A stretch of 56,992 nt of DNA from Limosilactobacillus panis DSM 6035. GTDB lineage: Bacteria; Bacillota; Bacilli; Lactobacillales; Lactobacillaceae. The stretch lies in the NCBI RefSeq assembly GCF_001435935.1, contig NZ_AZGM01000076.1:1-56992 (forward strand). Direction: 5' to 3'. The notes beneath the pieces were generated by a model. The model was given only the letters and a program-made list of their open reading frames with translations. It had not been told where the DNA came from and did no database searches. A program made the translations under genes and the position numbers. Shown in pieces: positions 46,828 through 54,420 of the stretch. Numbering within the stretch: the stretch's first letter is position 1; each line of letters opens with the position of its first letter.

Positions 46828-47913
46828 ATGAAAGTCAAATATGAAATTGTTAAGCAAGCCCTCCGGAAGGAAATCATTGATGGTAAATACCAGATCAACC
46901 AGAAGCTCCCTACCGAAAGCGAGTTGATGAAGCGGTTCAACGTGTCCCGTTACACCATCCGGCGGGCGGTCGGTGACCTGGAAAATGAGCACTATATCTA
47001 CCGGATCCAGGGTGGCGGGATGTTCGTCCAGGACTGGCAACGAGACTGGTCTGCCGACGACACCAATAAACTGATTGGGGTTATCAGTACCCACATGGCT
47101 GACTATATCTTTCCCCCAATCATTTCCGGAATCGATAGCGTTGTAACCGAGCAGGGTTACTCGATGATTGTTGGTAATACCCTTAATAACCACCATCGCG
47201 AGCGGCAGACCCTCCTTAACATGCTCGACCTTAAAATTGCCGGCCTGATCATTGAACCCACCCAAAGTGCCCTTCCGAATCCCAACCTCGACCTCTACCG
47301 GCAAATCAACGATTACCATATTCCGACGATCCTTTTTCACGCGACTTACCCGGAATTGGCCTTTCCGACCCTCCTTACCCAGGACCAACAAGCAGAAGAA
47401 GAACTAATCCACTACCTTTTTGACCTCGGCCATCAGAAGATCCTCGGCGTCTTTCAGATTGATGACCGGCAAGGCGTCAACCGGGAGGCGGGAATGATCA
47501 AGGCCTACCAGGATGCCGGAATTCCCGTAACCGACAGTGAGGTGATTATGTACCAGTCAAATAATGACCACGCTGCAATCCTGCAAAAGGTCGATAACCT
47601 TCTTAAGTCACCAGACCACCCGACGGCAATTGCCTGTTACAATGACCAATTGGCCACCCACATCATCGGTCACCTCCAACACCAGGGCGTCCGGGTACCG
47701 GAAGATATTTCCGTTGTTGGCTTTGATAATTACGACCTTGCTCAGACAATGACCCCGACATTAACAACGTCAAGCCACCCCAAACGGCAGCTAGGCAAGG
47801 ACACCGGGAAGATGATTCTCGACATGATAAACGGTAAAGATGGTCACTCAATCACCTACCCTGTTCCTCTGGTCAAGGGAACATCAACGCAGCAAATTAA
47901 AGGAGGAGATTAA
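46828..47913 (+). CDS. AraR-like GntR/LacI-type transcriptional regulator (second copy)
   Basis: A 361-residue regulator. The N-terminal GntR winged helix (about 1-70) contains KLPTESELMKRFNVSRYTIRRA. The C-terminal LacI/periplasmic-binding-type domain includes HMADYIFPPIISGIDSV and VGFDNYD. It is a clear paralogue of AraR at 53,205-54,284. The recognition-helix region NVSRYTIRRA and LENEHYIYRIQGGGM are identical, so both may read similar operators. The effector domain differs: PYIDIDDRAT of AraR is PTLLTQDQQA here. The ATG at 46828 is chosen because upstream codons fall in the usp terminator; the ribosome site is weak. It ends three bases before the aldo/keto reductase. Confidence 0.85.
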   Translation: MKVKYEIVKQALRKEIIDGKYQINQKLPTESELMKRFNVSRYTIRRAVGDLENEHYIYRIQGGGMFVQDWQRDWSADDTNKLIGVISTHMADYIFPPIISGIDSVVTEQGYSMIVGNTLNNHHRERQTLLNMLDLKIAGLIIEPTQSALPNPNLDLYRQINDYHIPTILFHATYPELAFPTLLTQDQQAEEELIHYLFDLGHQKILGVFQIDDRQGVNREAGMIKAYQDAGIPVTDSEVIMYQSNNDHAAILQKVDNLLKSPDHPTAIACYNDQLATHIIGHLQHQGVRVPEDISVVGFDNYDLAQTMTPTLTTSSHPKRQLGKDTGKMILDMINGKDGHSITYPVPLVKGTSTQQIKGGD

Positions 47914-47915
47914 AC

Positions 47916-48758
47916 TTGGACATTAAAACAAACTTACTGACCCTTGCTGATGGGCAAAAAATGCCGCAAGAGGGGTTCGGCCTCTACAAGGTAAGCGGCC
48001 AATCCACCATTTCTTCGGCAATTAATAGTGCCTACGATGCTGGCTACCGGCTTTTTGACACGGCCCAGCTATATAAAAACGAGGCGGAGGTTGGTCAGGC
48101 GCTGACCGATCTGAACGTTTCCCGTGAAGAGCTGTTTGTAACCACCAAGGTGGCGGAAGAAAATCAGGGTTACCAGAAAACAATTGCCGCGGTAAAAGAC
48201 TCACTACACAAGTTGCAACTAGACTATGTCAACCTCTTGATGATTCATTGGCCAATCAAACGCGCCTTTTTTGACAGCTGGACAGCGCTGGAAGAGCTCA
48301 AAAAGGCTGGCCTGACAAAATCAATCGGCGTCAGCAACTACCAGGTTATCCACCTCCAGTATCTGGCCACCCAGGCCCATGAAATGCCCGTTGTCAACCA
48401 GGTTGAACGCCATCCCCGCCTCAACCAGGCTCCGCTGGTCAAGTTCGATACCGACCACCAAATTATCACCCAGGCGTGGAGTCCACTCGGTCGGGGAACC
48501 ATCCTCAATGACCCCGTATTGATGGCAATTGGTGCCCATCATCATAAGTCGGCTGCCCAGGTTATCTTACGCTGGCAATTGCAAAGCGGAGTCGCCTTTA
48601 TTCCCAAGTCGGTTCACAAATCCCGCATCCGGCAGAACACGGATATCTATGGCTTCTCCTTAAGTGACCATGAAATGGCCCAAATTAACCAGCTAAACGA
48701 CTTCCATCGGACGGGAAAGGAACCCGCCCTGGTTTATGAATACAACAAAAAATGGTAA
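47916..48758 (+). CDS. Aldo/keto reductase
   Basis: A 280-residue NADPH-dependent AKR with the (beta/alpha)8 fold. The catalytic tetrad is visible: Asp in FDTAQLYKNE, Tyr five residues on, Lys in FVTTKV (about 77), and His in LLMIHWP (about 110). GVSNYQ and the cofactor-binding IPKSVHKSRIRQN are typical. The start is TTG at 47916, with AGGAGG overlapping the regulator's last codons, so the two genes are translated together. The pairing with an AraR-like regulator suggests a sugar or sugar-derived aldehyde as substrate (inference). Confidence 0.9.
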   Translation: MDIKTNLLTLADGQKMPQEGFGLYKVSGQSTISSAINSAYDAGYRLFDTAQLYKNEAEVGQALTDLNVSREELFVTTKVAEENQGYQKTIAAVKDSLHKLQLDYVNLLMIHWPIKRAFFDSWTALEELKKAGLTKSIGVSNYQVIHLQYLATQAHEMPVVNQVERHPRLNQAPLVKFDTDHQIITQAWSPLGRGTILNDPVLMAIGAHHHKSAAQVILRWQLQSGVAFIPKSVHKSRIRQNTDIYGFSLSDHEMAQINQLNDFHRTGKEPALVYEYNKKW

Positions 48759-48765
48759 AGAGAGC

Positions 48766-48812
48766 CCAACGTCCCCTTAGCCGGGAAATCCGGTTAAAGG
48801 GACGTTTTTTCA
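48766..48812 (+). terminator. Terminator of the aldo/keto reductase gene
   Basis: AACGTCCCCTTAGCCGG and CCGGTTAAAGGGACGTT flank a short loop and end in TTTTTTC. It also overlaps the end of the convergent acetyltransferase gene. Confidence 0.8.
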
Positions 48813-49379
48813 TTCACGATACGAATTTTTCTTGATGATCCGGGCAGGATTACCGGCAATGATCACGTTGTCCCCAAAAGACTTGGTGACAACACTTCCG
48901 GCACCAACGACCACGTTATCACCAAGGGTCACACCAGGACAGATAATACTCCCGCCCCCAACCCAAACGTCATTACCCAGGGTAATATCAAAGCTTTGCC
49001 CATAGGCCCCGTTCCGCCGCAAACGAGGGTCAAGGGGATGGTTAATGGTATACAGCTGGACCCGGGGACCAAGTAAGCAGTGGTCACCAATCCGAATTGG
49101 GCTGACATCCAACATCACACAGTCATAGTTAGCGAAGAAGTCATCACCAACTTCAATGTTGTAGCCGTAATCGCAACGAAAGTGCGGATGAACCTCGCAG
49201 CCATTACCAACGTGACCAAACAATTCCCTAATCAGGGCCCTACTTTTGGCCGGCTGGTCCTCGCCCAGCTCATTAAAGGATTGGACCAACCGACGGGCGT
49301 GCCCCCGTTCTACGACTAATGTGGAACCGTTAACCTTAAAGACTTCCCCACTGAGCATCTTTTCTTTTTCACTTTTCAT
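48810..49379 (-). CDS. Maltose/galactoside O-acetyltransferase-like (hexapeptide repeat)
   Basis: A 189-residue left-handed beta-helix acetyltransferase of the LacA/Maa/NodL family. An N-terminal Mac-type segment is followed by hexapeptide repeats (IRIGDHCLLGPRVQLYTINHP, seen in part as GDHCLLGPRVQLYT; DVWVGGGSIICPGVTLGDNV). The conserved histidine is in the YTINHPLDP segment. CoA-acetyl transfer to a sugar hydroxyl is the family reaction. The ATG at 49379 sits after GGAGGGGGAGG; an upstream ATG would overlap that site. It lies downstream of the small membrane gene, past a terminator. Confidence 0.88.
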   Translation of the reverse strand: MKSEKEKMLSGEVFKVNGSTLVVERGHARRLVQSFNELGEDQPAKSRALIRELFGHVGNGCEVHPHFRCDYGYNIEVGDDFFANYDCVMLDVSPIRIGDHCLLGPRVQLYTINHPLDPRLRRNGAYGQSFDITLGNDVWVGGGSIICPGVTLGDNVVVGAGSVVTKSFGDNVIIAGNPARIIKKNSYRE

Positions 49380-49394
49380 CTTTTCCTCCCCCTC

Positions 49395-49421
49395 CATAAA
49401 AAAAGAGCCCCAATTGGCTCA
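49395..49421 (-). terminator. Terminator between small membrane gene and acetyltransferase
   Basis: GAGCC-AATTG-GGGCTC followed by TTTTTTT on the minus strand. Its T-run ends immediately before the acetyltransferase ribosome site, so the acetyltransferase depends on read-through or an unseen promoter. Confidence 0.75.
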
Positions 49422-49428
49422 AACTTGT

Positions 49429-49755
49429 TTACTGGTGACTAACCATCGCTTTGACCCGCCGTGGCTGATGTTGGTGCCAGTAGTCAATCCCGTGAACGTG
49501 CCGGTAGTGGTCCCACTCGTGCTTTTTAATTAACAGGCGCTTGTCCGGATGACCAACCGGCGAAACGTCCACCTTATCCATACAGTAGAGGTACATTGCC
49601 AGTAAAATTACGTCGGATACAATTCCAATCCCCGTAAACAGGAGAAGGACACCGACCACGGCAAACACCTTTTCAAACTTTGTCCACCGGCGGTAATAGA
49701 CCGTGCCCTCTTGAAGGTGGTCCACCTTGACCGGGTTTAATTTATGAAGTTTCAT
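49429..49755 (-). CDS. Small membrane protein of unknown function, candidate AraR-regulon member
   Basis: A 108-residue protein. Residues 1-28 are polar and basic (MKLHKLNPVKVDHLQEGTVY), followed by one or two membrane segments at about 29-60 (VFAVVGVLLLFTGIGIVSDVILLAMYLYCM). A soluble C-terminal part is rich in His and aromatic residues (HEWDHYRHVHGIDYWHQHQPRR). I recognise no family. The ATG at 49755 follows GCGGGGATATAAG. Its promoter at 49792-49820 contains an AraR-type operator in the spacer and a cre-like site over the -35, so expression should follow arabinose and carbon source. A membrane-linked accessory role in pentose use is only inference. Confidence 0.75.
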   Translation of the reverse strand: MKLHKLNPVKVDHLQEGTVYYRRWTKFEKVFAVVGVLLLFTGIGIVSDVILLAMYLYCMDKVDVSPVGHPDKRLLIKKHEWDHYRHVHGIDYWHQHQPRRVKAMVSHQ

Positions 49756-49791
49756 CTTATATCCCCGCTTTTCTATTTTATCACTATTACC

Positions 49792-49829
49792 ATTTTACAC
49801 TTGTCCGGATAAATTAGCAACCGCTTTCA
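49792..49829 (-). promoter_or_regulatory. Promoter of the small membrane gene with AraR-type operator and cre
   Basis: On the minus strand TTGCTA (49820-49815) and TAAAAT (49797-49792) are 17 bases apart. The spacer holds ATTTATCCGGACAAGT (49814-49799), which shares the ATTTATMCG half-site with the ara promoters. TGAAAGCGGTTGCT (49829-49816), close to the cre consensus, overlaps the -35. Confidence 0.75.
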
Positions 49830-49842
49830 ATTTATATAATAA

Positions 49843-49877
49843 AAGTGGCAGGATTTATTAATCCTGCCACTCGAGGT
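49843..49877 (-). terminator. Terminator of araA
   Basis: AGTGGCAGGATT and AATCCTGCCACT with a short loop, followed on the minus strand by TTTTATTAT, 45 bases past the araA stop. Confidence 0.8.
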
Positions 49878-49922
49878 GTATCTATTATTTGGTTTGATTA
49901 AGGGATGGTTCCTTAAACTAAC

Positions 49923-51347
49923 TTATTTAATATCAATTAACTTGATTCCAAACAAGTTTGCCAAGGTTTCCATTTGGTCCATCGTCAGGTTCATTGACAG
50001 AACGGTGTGGTGTCCACCACCATTACGCATCCAGCCAGTAGCACCCTTCTTCAGGCCGCACTTTGGCGTCCACATTTGCTTGGCAACTGGCAGATTTGGC
50101 ATTTCCTTTTCTGGCTTTGCGCAGTCAACATCGTAGGCAATGAACTTGTAACCATCGTCGAAGTAGGAAAGGGTAATGTCAATCCCTTCACCTTCAGAAC
50201 CGGTGAATACCAACCGTGCTGGATCAGCCTTGTCACCGATGTCTAGTGGGTGAACTTCAACCCGTGGCTTATCGGAAGCAAGGGTTGGGTCAACTTCCAA
50301 CATGTGGGAGCCCATGATTGCTTGGTGACCCTTCCGCAGGTCAAGGGTGTAGTCTTCCATGAAGGCCGTTTGCTTGTTTTCAGCAATGATCTTCAGCAGA
50401 CGGGACAGACCGGCTGACTTGAAGTCCCCTTCAGCACCGAAGCCGTAACCATCAATCATTAACAGTTGAACGGCTAAGCCAGGCAGTTGTTCCAACCCTT
50501 CAAGGTCTTGGAAGTTCGTAGTAAATGCGTCGTAACCCTTTTCGTCCAGGAAGTGCTTGATTCCCAAGTATTCACGAAGTTGGTAACGAACGGAGTGAAC
50601 ATACTTGTCATGGTCGTTGTCGCCTTCAACCATGTCGTAGTTTTCTTCCAGCCGCTTGTATTCTTTGTCAATGTCTTCTTCCTTAACTGCATTAACAGCC
50701 GCAACCAATTCTGGTACTGGCCAGTAATCAACAGTCCAGCCTAGCTTAATTTGGGCAGCAACCTTGTCACCTTCAGTAACGGCAACGTCACGCATGGTGT
50801 CACCGAAACGAGCGATCTTGATGTGGAAGCTTTCGTTGTAACCAACGGCAACCTTTTCCCAGTCGGCAATTTCTTCTTGAACTTCAGGGTCATTCCACCA
50901 ACCATAAACGATCTTTTCTGGAACACCCATCCGCGCATTGATGTAGTCGTATTCACGGTCACCGTGAGCACTTTGGTTCAGGTTCATGTAATCAAAGTCA
51001 ATTGTGTCAAATGGGATGTGGTCCAGCATTTGAGTAGCCAGGTGCAGGAGTGGCTTTTGCAGCAGTTCCGTCCCCCGGATCCAGTTCTTAGCTGGGGAGA
51101 AAGTGTGCATCCAGGTAATGACCCCGGCAACGTTGTCGTTGTAGTTAACTTCCTTCATGAACTTCGTGATGCTGTCAGCAGTGGTGGCTACTAACTTGAA
51201 GACGACCTTGTAAGGCAGCTTGCCACTGGCGTTTAAGCCATCAACTAACTTGCGGGCATCCTTTTCAACTTGTTGCAGTGCTTCTGGGCCGTACAGCGGC
51301 TGACTACCAACGGCGAACCAAAATTCATAATCAGGCTTTTTTAACAT
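49923..51347 (-). CDS. araA: L-arabinose isomerase
   Basis: Converts L-arabinose to L-ribulose. The 474 residues match the family length. Family marks include [21 protein letters not shown], in part [33 protein letters not shown] (about 95), the metal-binding Glu in [15 protein letters not shown] (about 305) and MEDYTLDL (about 330), and His residues in GSHMLEVDP (about 348) and NGGGHHTVL (about 448). It has its own promoter with two AraR-type boxes and a cre site, so it is transcribed separately from araBD. Confidence 0.97.
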   Translation of the reverse strand: MLKKPDYEFWFAVGSQPLYGPEALQQVEKDARKLVDGLNASGKLPYKVVFKLVATTADSITKFMKEVNYNDNVAGVITWMHTFSPAKNWIRGTELLQKPLLHLATQMLDHIPFDTIDFDYMNLNQSAHGDREYDYINARMGVPEKIVYGWWNDPEVQEEIADWEKVAVGYNESFHIKIARFGDTMRDVAVTEGDKVAAQIKLGWTVDYWPVPELVAAVNAVKEEDIDKEYKRLEENYDMVEGDNDHDKYVHSVRYQLREYLGIKHFLDEKGYDAFTTNFQDLEGLEQLPGLAVQLLMIDGYGFGAEGDFKSAGLSRLLKIIAENKQTAFMEDYTLDLRKGHQAIMGSHMLEVDPTLASDKPRVEVHPLDIGDKADPARLVFTGSEGEGIDITLSYFDDGYKFIAYDVDCAKPEKEMPNLPVAKQMWTPKCGLKKGATGWMRNGGGHHTVLSMNLTMDQMETLANLFGIKLIDIK

Positions 51348-51404
51348 GATTGAATAATCTCCTTTTCCTTAAATGAAGTTGCGGTAACTTTGTATTAGTT
51401 ATCG

Positions 51405-51480
51405 CTAAATCGCTTACATTTTTATTATATAGAATTCATCCGTATAAATCAATACAACTAGCGTAAATATTCGAATAAAT
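51405..51480 (-). promoter_or_regulatory. araA promoter with two AraR-type boxes and cre
   Basis: On the minus strand TTGATT (51452-51447), 17 bases, TATAAT (51429-51424). Box 1, ATTTATACGGATGAAT (51449-51434), covers the -35 and spacer. Box 2, ATTTATTCGAATATTT (51480-51465), is centred 31 bases upstream, about three helical turns. TGTAAGCGATTTAG (51418-51405) just downstream of the -10 resembles cre. Confidence 0.85.
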
Positions 51481-51482
51481 TT

Positions 51483-51531
51483 AACAAAAAAGGCTGTTTT
51501 CCTTCTCGCTCTAAGGAAACAGCCTTTTTTA
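51483..51531 (-). terminator. Terminator of the arabinose permease gene
   Basis: AAAAAAGGCTGTTTCC and GGAAACAGCCTTTTTT are complementary around a 15-base loop. It lies directly after the permease stop and just before the araA upstream box. Confidence 0.85.
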
Positions 51532-51535
51532 CTCG

Positions 51536-52894
51536 CTAAGCATTCTTCTTAGCGGCAGTCATCTTACGCATTGAAGCTTCAATCTCTTCAAGCGACTTCC
51601 CACGAGTTTCGAGGAAGAACTTGTTGGTAAAGATGATACAAATAACACAGATAACACCGTAAATAATGAAGGTATTAGCAATGTCGAAGGCAGCTAACAT
51701 TGATGGGAACGTCAAGGAAACTACCATATCGGCTAACCAGTTCGTAGCGGAGCAAAGTGATGTCCCTAAACCACGAATGTTCAGTGGGAAGACTTCACCG
51801 ATGTAAACCCAGGTAATTGGGGCCCAAGTACATGCGTAAAAGGCAATGTAGACAGTTAAGGCAATCGCACTTACGTAGGCGGCAGCTTGTGATCCACTGT
51901 CCATCTTCAGGATAGCGGCCATAACGAACAGTGACAGACCCATGCCGGCAGCACCGATTGTCAGCATATTCTTCCGGTCAACGTGGTCCATCAAAAGCAT
52001 TGCGACAACGGTAACAATAACGTTAACAATCCCAATCCCGATGTGGGCAAGTAGAGCAGCGGAAACACCCCAACCAACTTTAGTAAAGATCGTTGGTGCG
52101 TAGAAAATAACTGAGTTAGAACCAATAATTTGTTGGAAGATAGCGGCACCTAAACCGGTAACCAGAGCTGGCCGAACATCGGCACCGAATAATTCCTTCC
52201 AACCACCTTGCTTTTGGTTGGCGGAAACTTGAATTTCGTCCAGGGCGGTGTTAACAGCTTGTTCATCACCCTTGTTAGTGTTCATCAAAACGGCCCGTGC
52301 TTGCTCAACCTTACCGATCTTAACTAAGAAACGAGGACTTTCTGGCAGCAGCAGGGCACCGAAGAAAAGAATAATAGCTGGTAATGCGGCGAACCCTAAC
52401 ATCCAACGCCAACCGGTGTACATGCTTTGGAAGGTGTAGTTCAGGATGTAGGCAAGTAAAATACCAATCATGACCATCAACTGGAACATGGTAGCAACGG
52501 CACCGTGCATCCGCTTTGGTGCTAGTTCGTGCAGGTAGGCTGGAATCAATGCGGAAGTAATACCAACACCAATCCCCAAGATAACCCGGGTAACTAACAG
52601 GGTCCAGTATTCAGGAGCAAAACCAGAACCCAAGGCACCAATTGTAAAGATAATTGCGGCCCAAATTAACAACTTACGACGACCATACTTATCAAGGAAC
52701 TTACTAGTACCCAGGGCACCAAGGATCGCACCAATCAAAACGGATGAAACGACCATCCCTTGTTCCCAAGAGTTAAGGCTTAATTGCTTCTGGATAAACA
52801 GGATGGCACCAGAAACGGACGCGATATCATATCCGAACAGTAAACCACCAAGTGCACCAAAAGTATAGATAAAACCGTTTGAAATCTTCTTCAA
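51536..52894 (-). CDS. araE: MFS sugar:proton symporter, probable L-arabinose permease
   Basis: A 452-residue sugar porter with 12 hydrophobic segments. Family motifs: GYDIASVSGAILF in helix 1 (about 21), DKYGRRKLL after helix 2 (about 69), PESPRFLV before the central loop (about 193), QQIIGSNSVIFYAP in helix 7 (about 253), and PLNIRGLGTS near helix 11 (about 375). Substrate assignment rests on its place among ara genes and on AraR-type boxes in its promoter. The start is TTG at 52894, with AGGAGTGAACAAA upstream. It might also carry xylose. Confidence 0.88.
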   Translation of the reverse strand: MKKISNGFIYTFGALGGLLFGYDIASVSGAILFIQKQLSLNSWEQGMVVSSVLIGAILGALGTSKFLDKYGRRKLLIWAAIIFTIGALGSGFAPEYWTLLVTRVILGIGVGITSALIPAYLHELAPKRMHGAVATMFQLMVMIGILLAYILNYTFQSMYTGWRWMLGFAALPAIILFFGALLLPESPRFLVKIGKVEQARAVLMNTNKGDEQAVNTALDEIQVSANQKQGGWKELFGADVRPALVTGLGAAIFQQIIGSNSVIFYAPTIFTKVGWGVSAALLAHIGIGIVNVIVTVVAMLLMDHVDRKNMLTIGAAGMGLSLFVMAAILKMDSGSQAAAYVSAIALTVYIAFYACTWAPITWVYIGEVFPLNIRGLGTSLCSATNWLADMVVSLTFPSMLAAFDIANTFIIYGVICVICIIFTNKFFLETRGKSLEEIEASMRKMTAAKKNA

Positions 52895-52965
52895 CTTTGT
52901 TCACTCCTATACTTTGTAAAAATAACAACCTCAGAATCCTAATCACATGCGATTCGTAATTACAT

Positions 52966-53073
52966 ATCAAGCGCTTACAACGTAAGTATAAGATATTTGT
53001 CAGGACAAGTCAATAAAACGGTTACAATTTTATTCCTAAAATTGCGTATAAATTATTTATAGTCCGGATAAAT
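52966..53073 (-). promoter_or_regulatory. araE promoter with two AraR-type boxes and cre
   Basis: On the minus strand TTGACT (53013-53008), 17 bases, TATACT (52990-52985). Two boxes lie upstream: ATTTATCCGGACTATA (53073-53058) and ATTTATACGCAATTTT (53053-53038), centred 20 bases apart. TGTAAGCGCTTGAT (52979-52966), a good cre, sits just downstream of the -10. The 5' leader of about 85 bases after it shows nothing else. Confidence 0.85.
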
Positions 53074-53132
53074 GCTGTCCTGCCGGCCTTTGTTTCCCTG
53101 ATTAATTTCTCCCAAATTTACAGATAAGTCCA

Positions 53133-53181
53133 AAAAGGTCCACGTACTTACTGCAATAATGCAGAAATACGTGGACCTGAT
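53133..53181 (-). terminator. Terminator of araR
   Basis: AGGTCCACGTA and TACGTGGACCT flank a 21-base partly paired loop and end in TTTTTGG on the minus strand, 25 bases past the araR stop. Confidence 0.8.
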
Positions 53182-53187
53182 GTTGTT

Positions 53188-53203
53188 ATTCGTCCGGATA
53201 TAT
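53188..53203 (-). promoter_or_regulatory. Isolated AraR-type box downstream of araR
   Basis: ATATATCCGGACGAAT on the minus strand has the CCGGAC core and flanks of the other boxes. It lies between the araR stop and its terminator, about 130 bases from the araE boxes and not at any visible promoter. Confidence 0.45.
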
Positions 53204-53204
53204 A

Positions 53205-54284
53205 TTAGTTTGTAATCTTCTTCACTGACTGACGGTGGATGATCTCGGGATGGTAAATGATCGGCTTGACTTTCTCTCCCTTGATCAGTTTTAAAATCAT
53301 CTGTCCAGCATCGACCCCCATCTTATTCTTAGGGTGAACCGCGGTTGTAAGTCCCGGCATTACATAGTCGCTCAGGAGGTAGTCATCAAAGCCAATGATA
53401 CTGACGTCCTCGGGTATTGCCATCCCCAGTGAGCGAATAACGTCCATCACCTGGATTGCCAGCTCATCGTTATAGCAGGCAATTGCGGTGGGTCGGTCAT
53501 CAGACCGCATGTACTGGGCAATCTTATCAAAGATCTGGGCCACGTCATCCGTTGACTGGTACATGATCACGTTACTAAGAAGGGTGAAGTCAGGATGGGC
53601 CGTATAGGCATCCAAAAAGCCCTGCATCCGGCCAACCCCCTGCATATCGTCAATCTTAAAGACACCCAAAATCCGTTGGTGACCATTGTCAAAAAGGCTA
53701 TTAACTAACTTCATCTCGGTTGCCCGGTCATCGATGTCGATGTAGGGTAACGAAGAATTATCATAGTGGGCATTGATAAAGATTGCTGGAATGTGAGAGT
53801 CCTCAATTTGTTGGTAGAGGTCCTGATTGGGGTTAGGCCGGGCACTTTGGGTTGGTTCCAAGATTAGCCCATCAACCTTGCTATTAAGCATTCTTTGTAG
53901 GCTAACTCGCTCCTGCTGTTGGTCGTTGTGGGTGTTGCTTAACAGGACCGAATAACCATGACTCGAGATTACTCGGTCAATCCCACTAATAATGCTCGGG
54001 AAAATGTAGTCCGCTAAATGAGTGGTCACGACCCCAATGACTTTGCGATTCACTGGCTTATCCGGTGTCGCCTGCCAGTCGTCGACGTACATTCCCCCAC
54101 CTTGGATCCGGTAAATGTAGTGTTCGTTCTCTAGTTCACCCATCGCCCGCCGGATGGTGTAGCGGCTGACATTATACTCCGCCATCAAGGCTGATTCTGT
54201 CGGCAGTTGGGTACCCTTTTCGTAGTGCCCTGAATTAATTTTCTGTCGAATTTTCTCCTTTACGGTCTCATACTTGGTTGCCAT
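53205..54284 (-). CDS. araR: Arabinose operon repressor AraR (GntR/LacI-type)
   Basis: A 359-residue regulator. An N-terminal GntR-type winged helix (QLPTESALMAEYNVSRYTIRRA, about 26-47, shown in part as PTESALMAEYNVSRYTIRRA) is joined to a LacI-type effector domain with HLADYIFPSIISGIDRV and IIGFDDYLLSDYVMPG. In Bacillus AraR is released from DNA by L-arabinose. The location between araD and the permease gene supports the assignment. A TATAAT lies at 54315-54310 just upstream, but no clear -35 or box, so autoregulation is not evident. It has a paralogue at 46,828-47,913. Confidence 0.93.
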   Translation of the reverse strand: MATKYETVKEKIRQKINSGHYEKGTQLPTESALMAEYNVSRYTIRRAMGELENEHYIYRIQGGGMYVDDWQATPDKPVNRKVIGVVTTHLADYIFPSIISGIDRVISSHGYSVLLSNTHNDQQQERVSLQRMLNSKVDGLILEPTQSARPNPNQDLYQQIEDSHIPAIFINAHYDNSSLPYIDIDDRATEMKLVNSLFDNGHQRILGVFKIDDMQGVGRMQGFLDAYTAHPDFTLLSNVIMYQSTDDVAQIFDKIAQYMRSDDRPTAIACYNDELAIQVMDVIRSLGMAIPEDVSIIGFDDYLLSDYVMPGLTTAVHPKNKMGVDAGQMILKLIKGEKVKPIIYHPEIIHRQSVKKITN

Positions 54285-54324
54285 TCTGTCCCCTCCCTGT
54301 TATGCGACTATTATACAGTAATCA

Positions 54325-54403
54325 GCAAAAAAAGCGCGCCCCAAACAAACTACGGACAACCATTGGTCTAATAATTGTCGGCAGTTAACCGTCCGGGGCG
54401 CAT
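54325..54403 (-). terminator. Terminator of araBD
   Basis: On the minus strand GCGCCCCGGAC pairs in two segments with GTCCG and GGGGCGC around a long loop, then TTTTTTTGC. It closes the araB-araD unit before araR. Confidence 0.7.
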
Positions 54404-54420
54404 TAGCTTTTTAATTTAAA

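Noticed and set aside
46783-47391. 202-codon minus-strand open frame opposite the AraR-like regulator
   Set aside because: Antisense to a well-supported gene, with no ribosome site or family resemblance.
54330-54390. Inverted repeat GACAAcca...attGTC upstream of araR as a possible AraR operator
   Set aside because: It lacks the ATTTATMCG core and forms part of the araD terminator loop.
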